A stretch of 64,000 bases of DNA from Vitrella brassicaformis (Eukaryota > Sar > Vitrellaceae). A model generated the notes under the pieces. The model saw only the letters and a program-made list of their open reading frames with translations, was not told the DNA's origin and did not search any database. The DNA is taken from assembly GCA_001179505.1 (NCBI GenBank), contig CDMY01000456.1, positions 309,129-373,128 on the forward strand. Reading direction: 5' to 3'. A program made the position numbers and the translations under genes. Shown here one piece after another: positions 1-9,401 of this stretch (position 1 is the first letter of the stretch; every line of letters begins with the position of its first letter).

Positions 1-1
1 T

Positions 2-1109
2 TCGGTGGTCTCTCTGATGGCCTTCATCGCCCTCGCCATCGCATCAGCAGCACCATTCGCCATGAGAGGTACACACACACACACGCACACACACACGCAC
101 ACGATGGTATAAGCGCCCGTCGGTGGCTGCAGGTGTGCAGGAGAGAGAGGCCCACAGGCAGCTGCAGGGCGAAGAGGCACTGTGCCTGGAGATCTGCAAG
201 ACTTTCTGCGACTCTTACTGCTTGGGCCAAGGGGACGACTGCACGGCCGAGTGCAGCAGTTGCCCGCCGGGCTGCTCTGAGGGATTGCGTGGCCGCCGGC
301 TCCAGCAGCAGCGACTCCGGCGGCAGCGACTCCGGCGGCAGCGACTCCGGCGGCAGCGACTCCGGCAGCAGCGACTCCGGCGGCAGCGACTCCGGCGCCA
401 GCGACTCCGGCGCCAGCGACTCCGGCAGCAGCGACTCCGACAGCAGGGACTACGAAGAGGACTCCTCTACTGCCGGCAGCGACTACCGGGAGCTTCAGGA
501 GTGCAAACACACCTGCCACGACGTCGACATTTGTGATGACTGCCGGTTGGGCCAGTGGAACGAATACGCGGCGGCTACCAGGTACGTCAGGAGAGAGAGG
601 GGCTTACAGACAGACAGACAGACGGTAGGAGACGAGCACACGCACGCAGCATCCATCCATCCATCCATCCATTCACCCATTCCTGTCTGGCTGGGGCTAC
701 TTGTGTGTGTGCAGGTCTATACGGTAGGGCGCAATGGGTCATGCGGTGCTGTCTGGGCACGTCTTCGGACGACTGTTCTCTACCCCGGGTTCTTCATTGT
801 GGACAGCGGTGCTGCGGCACATGCGACGAAGAGAGCAGCAATACGACGGCAGAGGGAGGGGCGCTGCGGCAGCTTCAGGAGGGGTGCACACGTGTGTGCA
901 TCAACGGCGTGTGCAGGACGCTCTGCGAGATGGGAAATGCTGTCAACCGCACTGTGGTCGTACACTCTGCGGCACACGCTGCAGAGAGCCCGTCTGTGAG
1001 TTTGTTTGTCGGTCTCTTGGCCTTGATGCTGTGCATCAATCATGTTTTCCATACGCTAACTCACGGAAGGGAGAGGGGAGGGGAGAGGAGGGGGCAGCGC
1101 AGCTTTTAG
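2..1109 (+). CDS. Secreted Cys-rich protein with SDSGG repeats, GPI-anchor-like C-terminus (5' partial)
   Basis: Unknown protein. The first visible exon (to about 68) is open from the left edge, with an ATG at 17 followed by a hydrophobic Ala-rich stretch (MAFIALAIASAAPFAM) that reads as a signal peptide. Exon 2 (133-581) has a Cys-rich block with CxxxC and CxxC spacings, then nine 15-bp tandem units coding for SDSGG-type repeats, an acidic stretch and another Cys pair motif (CKHTC). The last exon (about 728-1109) is again Cys-rich and ends in a hydrophobic segment (LFVGLLALMLC) followed by a short polar tail, as in GPI-anchored surface proteins. The upstream Cys block and the SDSGG block lie in different frames. 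One extra G in the GGG near 280-283 would join them, so a sequence error or a real frameshift is likely. Role is probably extracellular or surface; the family is not recognised. Confidence 0.55.
310..439 (+). repeat. 15-bp coding minisatellite, nine units
   Basis: The unit CAGCGACTCCGGCGG recurs at exact 15-bp spacing (GCGACTCC at 311, 326, 341, 356, 371, 386, 401, 416 and 431), with small changes in the last bases. In one frame it reads S-D-S-G-G/A/S, in another Q-R-L-R-R. The SDSGG frame continues into an acidic Cys-containing segment, so that frame is taken as real. Confidence 0.9.
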
Positions 1110-1571
1110 CTTTTTTCGGCGAGACGGGCCAGCAGATTTTCCACTCTTTTTGGCTGTGACGCTCTGCGCTGGTTTTTGCTGTTTGTTGTGTGGGAGGGAG
1201 GTGAGTCTGTCTGTCTGTCAACGTATGTTCAACACGAAGGCCCTGGATGGATAAGTGGGTGAGCCGTGGTTAGCTCTTCTACGGTAGAATGCATAGAGAT
1301 CAGCACACAGTAAGTACCAAACAAACGCTGCGACCGTAGAGAGTGACAAATTCAAACAAAGCTGCCTGCCACCCCATGCCATGCCATGCACCGGCTCACA
1401 AATACACAAACACATACATACATAAACACATGCGACGTATGATTGGATTGGTGCAGACAGACATACCTAAGCTCCTGTCTGTCATTGGTAGGAGCACAAG
1501 GACAGACACAGCCATCTCCCTCCACTCGCAAATACATACATACTCATCTCACCATCAGCCCCGCCCGCGAC
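1110..1571. other. Convergent intergenic region, no gene seen
   Basis: Tail-to-tail space between the Cys-rich gene and the GH16 gene. It holds short GTCT/CTGT and ACATACAT-type simple repeats and nothing that reads as a gene or RNA. Confidence 0.6.
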
Positions 1572-4090
1572 TCACACACATGGCCCGGCGTGTTTGACTG
1601 AAAGGGCCTCACCCACCACCCCACCCGTCCCCGCCCGCACACAATTGGCGTTCCACAGATGGCATGCGTTCATGAAGGTCTGCCCGCTGGTCGCACACAC
1701 GGGCTGATGTACACCCCAACACGGCCTCGTGCACCCGTCGCCCTCCCTCTTTTCGGCGGCCCCCCGGCATTTCCGCCGTCTCTCGAGCAGGTCGATCATT
1801 CTCTGCACGTGCTGCGAGTTGGGGCTGGGTGCGAAGCACCTGATCCAGTCGACTTGGAAGGTGTTGCTGTCCTCGTTGGCTTCCCGGTGTGTGGTGGCGA
1901 TGGAGCTGAGGACGGTGTGCTGGGGGAGTGGCTGAATGCCCTCAAACAGCTGCAGCTGAGACAGCTCGGAATCCTCATGCAAGATGCCCTGGGGCAACAC
2001 ACACACACACACACACAGGGAGAGGGGAAACTGATCGCCGGTGTGGCTAGCGCACAGCCACCGTGCACACGTAGCCCACCTGTATGTGTGGATTGTCGCT
2101 CTCGCCTTCGTTGGGCACGTGAAGGTCCCCTCCTTCCTGTACCCCCACACACGCAAGCAAGCCGTCACGTGAGTGCCCCACCACTGTGTGCGCGCGCGTA
2201 CGTAGAAAGCGACGTAAAAGTCGTTGAATTCCATGGAGAACACCCTGTCCGTCATGGTCAGATTCCGAAACTTGGGTAAGTTTGTCCAGGCGATGGAATC
2301 CTTTTCTCTGAGAGGCTGGTTTCTCGTCTGTGAGCCCACGATCCTAGCCGTCTCCTCGACACACAGATCGGCTGCCGTCTGGTTGTCGTTGACGCTGGCC
2401 CTGATGGCGTCGCCGAATGCCCTCTCGATTGCTTGTGACGCGTTGGCCAGCTGATAGTCGACCACTTCTCTGGGCTTGAACATATACGCCCCTTGGTAGG
2501 TCATGAGAGTGCCATCGAGGTTGGGTGGGTGGACTGTCATCTAGAGAGGGAAACCCGACATGCATCGACAGTGACCCACAGGTACGTACGCAAAATACCT
2601 GTTCGAACATGTCCATCTCAAGATAGAAAAAATCGTCTGTCTCTAGTGCAGAATCAGATCCCGCCGGTTTTCCCCGTGTCCACACCTGGATAAAATCGGG
2701 TCCACAGAGAAACGGACATAGAAGGAGCCTTCATCTCTTTCCATTCATCCCTTCTTACGGTCTCATGGTACCCGTAATTGCCCTCAACCCTGCACAATAC
2801 CCGCACACACAACACACACACAAACAGACATCGGTCGAAATGCTCATTCGCTCTGCTCACGTGACTTTCACGGTGCAAAAGAGATTGGTCGTCGAGACCG
2901 ATTTTGCAGAAACAACGCCACCAGAGTGATAGATTGGATCGCCGGCACAATGCTGCCGCTCCCGACTCGCCATCGGGGGCGGTGGCTGAGGCCCATCCGA
3001 TGGACACACGAGCTCCGGCTCCTTGGTGGGGCAGTTGACATCGTCTGGCCAAAAGTCGCTGGTCTTGTTGCCCACAATCACGAGGTGGCCGTCGCGCACT
3101 GACACCTGCTCCGGGAGGCACTTACTCGCTCGGCACTCGCCCTCATCACGATACTGCCACTTCTGGGTGTCCAGGGCATCGCCCTCAAACTCGTCCGAGA
3201 GCTCTGCACGCACCCATCAAAAGACAAACAAGGTGAAGAGAATGAGCTCGGTCTGGTCCTTTCCTGGCATAAATAGATAGCCCTCAGGTGCTGCGTCGGT
3301 AAAGGGGTGGTCATCCAGGAAGATGGTCGCCGTCGGCTTGGGAGGGGCTCTGGCTGCGATCTCCTGCCTCTGTTCTAGCGACATGTCCGCGAGACAAGGG
3401 AATGGAATGCCTCGGGCCATGTCACTCTTAGGGCAGCATGGGACGTCGTTGGCCCCGTAGTCTGACCACTCGGCCACGGTCGATATGCAGCAGCCGGCAT
3501 CCAGATCATCAACATCAGCATCAGCATCGCAGCCTGGCCCGAGGGTGCCATCTTCGCGGCACTGGCAGGTATTTTGGCCATCGTAGTGGGTAGTGCAGCC
3601 GACGGGGCACTGACGGCCTGCATGAGAAAGAGACAGAAAGTCTGGAGTGTGTGCATCATGATGTGTGCGTGTGAGTGTTGGTGTATTGCTCACCGACAGG
3701 CTTGCAGCAGAGAGGGACCGTCAGAACTCCCCCTTCGCTCTGCTGGTCCGGCACGAACGACAGGAAGGCGCTCTCATTCCCGAGCGGAACTTCACCTGGC
3801 GGCAGCTCAGGCAAGGCGCCGCCCATCAACAGAACATCAGAAGCTGACATCCGAAGGCAGCCATCGCCGCAGTCCTCATCGTCCACCAACCGGTGCGAAG
3901 CATCGATATCGACCTGCAGGAGCAGAGGGGCTCTGCTTGGCACGAGCCGCCTGAGGTCCTCGCAGCTGTCCGCCTCTCTGATCCGCAAGTCTTTGACTGC
4001 CACGCATCCTGTGCGGTCGTGTGCGGCATGTGGCCGGCCACCAGAGGGCCACATGGACAGCCAGAAAGGGCAGAGAAGTCGCCAAAGCAT
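1572..4090 (-). CDS. Secreted GH16-family glycoside hydrolase with C-terminal Kazal domain
   Basis: Reads from ATG 4090 (signal peptide MLWRLLCPFWLSMW) through a Cys-rich N-terminal region (exons about 4090-3694 and 3617-3230) into a GH16 (concanavalin-A-fold beta-glucanase) domain. GH16 marks: the start S-D-E-F-E-G..LD..KW (about 3195-3145); the catalytic motif EMDMFE, matching ExDxxE (2602-2619), with nucleophile and acid/base Glu both present; and the closing strand F-Q-V-D-W-I-R (about 1855). After the GH16 fold comes a Kazal-type protease-inhibitor module (1575-1733) with the pattern C-x3-C, VCATSGQTFMNAC, and a final HAGPC. Seven or more introns, one only about 43 nt. Predicted to be exported and act on beta-1,3/1,4-glucans, possibly its own wall. 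The junction near 3204-3230 could not be solved with a normal intron. Head-to-head with the gene at 4237. Confidence 0.8.
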
Positions 4091-4236
4091 CGCACCGATT
4101 GAGTTTACAACTTTACAGCCGTTGGTGAGATTGCAACGGCTCGTGCCGCGCTTTCATATTGCGTATCTCGAGGCCCCTGCTTCTTCCGAAGTGACCACCC
4201 GAGATCAGCTGGGCCATCCATCCCCGCGAGACCACG
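4091..4236. promoter_or_regulatory. Short head-to-head intergenic region (GH16 / 4237 gene)
   Basis: 146 bp between two divergent start codons, so it must hold both 5' regions. Unlike most other divergent spacers in this window it lacks an exact TGCGAGC/GCTCGCA heptamer; GGCTCGTG near 4138 is only a near match. Confidence 0.45.
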
Positions 4237-4785
4237 ATGCACCTTCTGTCGACGATATCGGATGCTGACTTCTCGGCCCTTCTCGGGAGCGTGCTGTGTC
4301 TGGCGGCCCGGCCTTCCCCCTCGGAGGCCTCGTGCGTCCTCAAGCACCTCAAGACACACGCCATACTCACCGACAAGGACCCCCGATTCAGACAAGGTAT
4401 GTACCCACACACGTAGAGAGAGAGGATACACACTCACACACAAACACACATATCTCTGTGTCCTTTCTGTCGTTGGCATGTAGAGTGTGAGCACGCGTAC
4501 GCCCGTCTGCACCTGATGAATCCCCACCCGCCCAACGTGAGCCCGCCCTCCCCGCCCCCCTCCTTCATCTACCCCCCCTCCCTCTCCGCCACCGGCAGGG
4601 CGACCTACGGCGGGCTCGGCGGCTATGGCTTCGACGACGAGGCCATTCTGCCACACATGCTGGTGCCCCGAGCCTCTCTCAGCGTCAACGACATCATGGG
4701 CGTGAGGGCAGGGGTGACGCGGACTATGTCCTTCTCGTCAACGAGCTCGTGCTCCCTCACCACCACCACGGCAGCGAGCTACTAG
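4237..4785 (+). CDS. Small unknown protein, two exons
   Basis: ATG at 4237, exon 1 to 4396 (donor GTATGT), exon 2 4484-4785 (acceptor ATGTAG). The frame is kept across the splice and the product is about 154 residues. The N-terminal half is ordinary (LLSTISDADFSALLGSVLC, then a Lys/His segment). The second exon has a Cys-His-Tyr-rich start, a Pro/Ser linker, and a Gly/Tyr segment followed by Ser/Thr. No signal peptide or membrane span is clear. Family not recognised. Support comes from the clean splice, a head-to-head position typical of this window, and the absence of simple repeats from the exons. Confidence 0.5.
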
Positions 4786-6094
4786 GCCGGCAGGGAGGAA
4801 GGGAGAGGGAGGGAGAGGGAGGGAGAGGGAGGCGGAGTGTTGTGCTTTTCTGTCAGTGAGCCACACGTGAGAAGACCATCGTGTGAGTGCGTGTCGTGGG
4901 GAGACGGGTGGCGGACGGGCAAGTGGGTGAAGAATCCACGCGCGCGTCACCACAAGAACGACAGATTTAGCCAGCGGAGACCAACTAACTGCACGATGGC
5001 ATTTGCGCGTAGTAGCCTCTATGTCTGTCTGTCTGTCTGTGCCTGTGTGGTTTGAGGTGAGTGGGTCCGTGCGGGTCGGGTGCATGGCGAATTAATTAAG
5101 GGCACAGCGGGCAGAGGGGTGGTGCGGTCCGGTGGGGGAGAGGGGGCGGGGCGAACAGGGGAATTTTAGATGTCGCAACGCAACGCAACGGATCTGTGTG
5201 TGTGTGTGTGTACTATGCTAAGAGAGAGAACAGAGAGAAAGAGAAACACGTCAAGTGAGGAGGGGCCAATATATGTAACAACAACTATCTATGTGTGTCA
5301 CATGTGTGTTGTGGTGCAGTGCAACACCACAGATGGGATGGAGGCCCGGCCAAAAAGTATATATATTATATGTGCAAGACGGAAAGCGTCTCTTCTACTT
5401 GCAGAGAGAGACAATAAATGGGTCGGTCGGCCGGTGGGGGGCGGTTGGATGGATGGATGAAGGACAGACACCTAAGCAATTATGTGATGTGATGTGACTC
5501 GGTGGTTCTAACATGACATGCAGCCAATGAGCGAGCACTCTTTTCTTTTGCCCGCCCCACACATGAGCTGACTCATATATAATGGAACCTGTGGAAATGG
5601 AATTGATGGAAGCAAAAGTCTCGACATCAAGCGGAAGTCAGCTCGGCTTCGTCATCTCAGCTGGTAGCTAAAAAGTTCCCTGACGCACCGGCACACTCAC
5701 AGACCGGCACACCCACGCGGCCGCACACGCACGGACCTACCTACCTACCTACTGTACTCACTGTACATCCCTCCATCCATCCATCCCTCCATCCATCCAA
5801 AGAGACCAGACCAGATCAGATCAGATCACATCGCACACACCAGACAGAAAAGCAGGCGACGCGACGCGCGACACGCGACGGCAGCCTCGTCTCGTCTCAC
5901 CTCATCTCATCTCATCTCACCTCATTCGTGCCCAAAAAAACCACGCCATACGTTTGTTTATCGATCCATCCATCCATCCATTCCATGCATGCCGGCAAAA
6001 AAGAGGGAGGGTCAAAAGCCAGCTAGCTGCCTTCCTTACACTAGCTAGAGAGCCAAGCAAGCAGAAGCTCCTCTGTGTATGTGGTGAGTGAGTG
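4786..6094. other. Convergent intergenic region rich in simple repeats
   Basis: Tail-to-tail space of 1.3 kb. It contains GGGAGA-type purine repeats (4794-4835), CTGT repeats (5029-5041), CATC/TCCA repeats (5768-5800, 5964-5983) and CATCT/GATCA short repeats. The ATATATATTATATG stretch near 5359 is AT-rich but has no partner gene. No coding signal seen. Confidence 0.6.
4794..4835. repeat. Purine minisatellite (GGGAGAGGGA)n
   Basis: A run of GGAGGGAGAG units just after the stop codon at 4785. It is polypurine on the + strand, so it lies in the 3' region of the small gene. Confidence 0.8.
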
Positions 6095-7371
6095 TCATTG
6101 GGGTGCTTGTGGTGGTGGTGCGGTGGGCATGGGTACGACCTGCTGGGGGTAGGCCTGCCCGTACTCGGGGTTGATGGCTGCTGGCGGCTGGAACGACGGC
6201 TGATGTCGATGACACACACACACACACACACAGTCGGTGGTATGTGTGTGCTGGCTGGGGCGTGCGTGTGTGCCTGCTCAAAGCACTCACCCCATAGAGC
6301 AGCGGCCGCCGCCTCTCTGCTGCAATCCTCATCAGAGACCTGATACACACCACCAACACACACACACACACTCACTCTCACTCTCTCCCTGTGTGTGTGT
6401 GTGTGTGGATGTGTGTGTGGTTGTCCCCCCACGCACCAGACAAGGTAAGTAAAGTAGAAGGAGAGCAGAATCCACAGAGTGTCCATCGCGTAGCTCTTCC
6501 TGTGGATGCGCTCGTGCTCCTCTCGCAGCCCTGCTTGCAGACACTGCACACCACAGCACAGCACACGGAGGGAGGAGGGCAAAGGCATCGATCGCATCAG
6601 TCAGTGTGCTGATTCTTGGTTGCAATCGTTGGGTTTGCGGGTGAGGTGAGTGATTTGAGTGGCTGGCTGGCTGACCACTTTGACGACCGACACCACGACA
6701 GAGAGGATGCAGTAGAGGTAAAAAGATAACAGCTGCTTCTCCTGTCAGAGTTGACACAGACAGACACACACAGACACACCCCGACGGCATCTGTTGCGTG
6801 CCCATCCGTCCATCCATCCGTCCATCCATCTCACAATGAGGAAGGTGGCCCCGCTGTAGCCAGCACTACCGGCAAGGAACCCAAGAATGCCTACACAACA
6901 CACCACACCATACGCACACACCGCAACACACACAGATCCAACCGTGTGTTTGTCATCCTCTCTCCCATCCACTCCACTCCCTCCCTCCCTCACCCATGAC
7001 AGAGCTGAGGACCTCGACAACGGTGTTGTACCCGGTGAGGAAGCGGAAGATGGCGATGAACAGGCCGGCTATCGTCAGCGCGCCATACACCATCACCACA
7101 AAGGCCACGATCTTCACAGCTGCGGGGCACGGTGGGTGAAGAAGGAACACAGACAGACAGACAGACAGAGAGCTGCATGATACGATTGATGCATGTGTTG
7201 TGCGCTCTATGGTCTCCAGATGAGATAGATCTGTGTGTGTGTGCGCATGGACGTACTGCACATACCTGACTGAAGCGCACAGCATCCGCAGCATGTTTCC
7301 GCCGGCTTGACGTTGAAGCAGTACAAGAAATGGCGATGCAGATCTCGCTGAGTGCCTGCTATGCTCTCCAT
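6095..7371 (-). CDS. Four-transmembrane protein with Pro/Gln-rich tail
   Basis: Start ATG 7371. Exons 7371-7266, 7119-6994, 6890-6835, then about 6740-6675, 6540-6443, 6340-6293 and the last one ending in TGA at 6097-6095. The frame is continuous across the first four introns. The short N-terminus carries CCGCC after FNVKPAET. Hydrophobic spans follow: KIVAFVVMVYGALTIAGLF, ILGFLAGSAGYSGATFLI, LLSFYLYCILSVVVSVV and LWILLSFYFTYLVW, giving four TM helices. The C-terminal tail is cytosolic-like, rich in Pro, Gln and Tyr (NPEYGQAYPQQ, PPPQAPQ). The size and short loops resemble small tetraspan proteins (MARVEL/LAPTM-like), but no family motif is decisive. Two competing acceptors before the last exon give two different tails. 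Shares a 262-bp promoter region with the XDH gene. Confidence 0.65.
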
Positions 7372-7633
7372 TGGAGGGACGCTCTTGGCGTCTGTTCGCC
7401 AAGCTTCGGAGCAGCAGCGGTTTCAGGGAGCACCCTAAGCTTCTGCAGCTGCGAGCCAGTCCCGAGATCTAAGGGGTTTTTCTCCCTTGTGAGGCCTGCG
7501 GATACCATCAGCAGCCTCCCATCTGCCTCTCCTTCAGTGGCGCGCCTTCATTTTCGACAAGTTTTGTCCGGGGCTAGTCTCACCAGCAGCTCACCAGCCG
7601 GCTCAGGTGGGTGACGCAGAGAGAAGCACAAAG
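7372..7633. promoter_or_regulatory. Divergent promoter region with TGCGAGC at 7450-7456
   Basis: 262 bp between the start codons of the four-TM gene (-) and the XDH gene (+). The heptamer TGCGAGC sits 79 bp upstream of one ATG and about 180 bp upstream of the other. The region is free of the CA/GT repeats that fill introns and 3' spacers. Confidence 0.6.
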
Positions 7634-9362
7634 ATGCCGGCTTGTATGGAGGCTGCCGGTGCCCTGGCGTTCACCCTCGACGGGCAGAAAGTGGTTGTGA
7701 AGGCCGCCGATGTCGATCCGTCGCTCCCGCTCGCGTCGTTCCTCCGCTCACATCTCGGCTGCCACAACGTCAAAGTGGCCTGTGGAGAGGGAGGTGAGCA
7801 CGCGACATCGCAATGCAATGCACTGTGTGCTGGTGCCGGGTGTGTGTGTGTGTGTGGTTGAACAGGGTGCGGCGCGTGCACTGTGCTGCTGGAGCGGCAG
7901 GACCCTTCGACCAAGGCCATTGAGCGCCACACCGCCCTGTCGTGCATCAAGCCACTGCCCTCTGTCCACGGCTGGAACGTCACGACGGCCAAGGGGCTCA
8001 AGGACCGCAGCGGCGCCCTGCACAAGAGGATGGAAACACTCAACGCGGCACAGTGCGGGTGGGTGAGCCGGCCGGGCAGGATCAGGCGGACAATGAAAGG
8101 CGTGTGTCGCTGTCTGTGTCTGTGTGTCTGTTTGTCTAGGTACTGCACACCTGGTTTCGTTGTCAGCCTTTATGACACGCTGACGTCGGCGGGTGGCGAC
8201 CTGACGACCGACCGGCTCAAGGGAGAGCTGGACGGAAACCTGTGCAGATGTACAGGTGGGTCTACTGGATGGGTGGGGAAATGAAATGGTCACACACCAC
8301 ATACCGCTCCGCTCCCTCTTTCAGGCTACCGGTCCATCCTCGACGTATGCAAGAGCTTCTGCACCGACGCACCGGCCCACCTGAGGCCGACCACACCCGA
8401 CATCGAAGACGCCATCCCCCCTTGCAAATGGCCCACACCCGTCCCGCAGCCCCTCCCATCCACCCCTCCCCCCCTCCTCAAGAACGCCTCCCTCACCTGG
8501 CACACCCCCAGCAGCCTCGCCGAGCTGCACAGCATTTTTCGCTCGCTGCGGCAGGACGGCAAGGTGCGCCTGGTGGGCCACAACACGTCCGTGTGCTGGC
8601 AGGAGAAGGCGAAAGAGGAGGAGTGCGTCATTTCCCTGGAGAGGGTGGAAGAGCTGGCAGGGATTCACGTGACCGAGAGGGCGATCCGCGTGGGCGGACA
8701 GGCGACCATCAGCGAGCTGATATCGGTCATCGACAAGGAGGCGACCAAGACGGCGACGTACGCCGCGCTGTCCGCCCACCTGAGGCACACCGGCAGCAAG
8801 CAGCTCAGGAACGAGGGCACAGTCGCGGGCAATCTGATGCTCGTCAAGACGATGGCCTTCCCATCGGATATCGCTCCCCTCCTGCTGGCCTGGGGCTGCC
8901 GCATTGAGTACATCGACCTCGACGCACCAACACCGTCGGCAGCACAGACACAAATGGTGGATCTGGAGGCATTTCTCGTCGCCGATGCGCCCAAGATGGC
9001 TCTCATCGTCGCCATCGTGCTGGACAAGCAGAATGAGGGCGCCTTCTTCCGCTCGTATCGCACTGCAATGCGCAAGCACTACGCACACGCGACAGGTGGG
9101 AAATGGCGAAATGACAACACGAAGACAGCCAGAGGTCCATCCAACGAGCACATGCGTCTTGTGTTGTCTTGTGTGCAGCCAATGCTGCATTCTGGTGTGA
9201 GTTTTCTCCCTCGTCTTCCGGCGTGGTGTCTGCGGTGCGGCTGGTGGCTGGGGCGGTGAGCGACCGGCCGCAGCGGGCACGCCAGACCGAGGCCTTCCTG
9301 CTCGAACAGGGCCTCACCAACAAGACGGTGACGAGGGCCATCGAGATGCTCACGGAAGAGGT

Positions 9363-9401
<39 letters not shown>

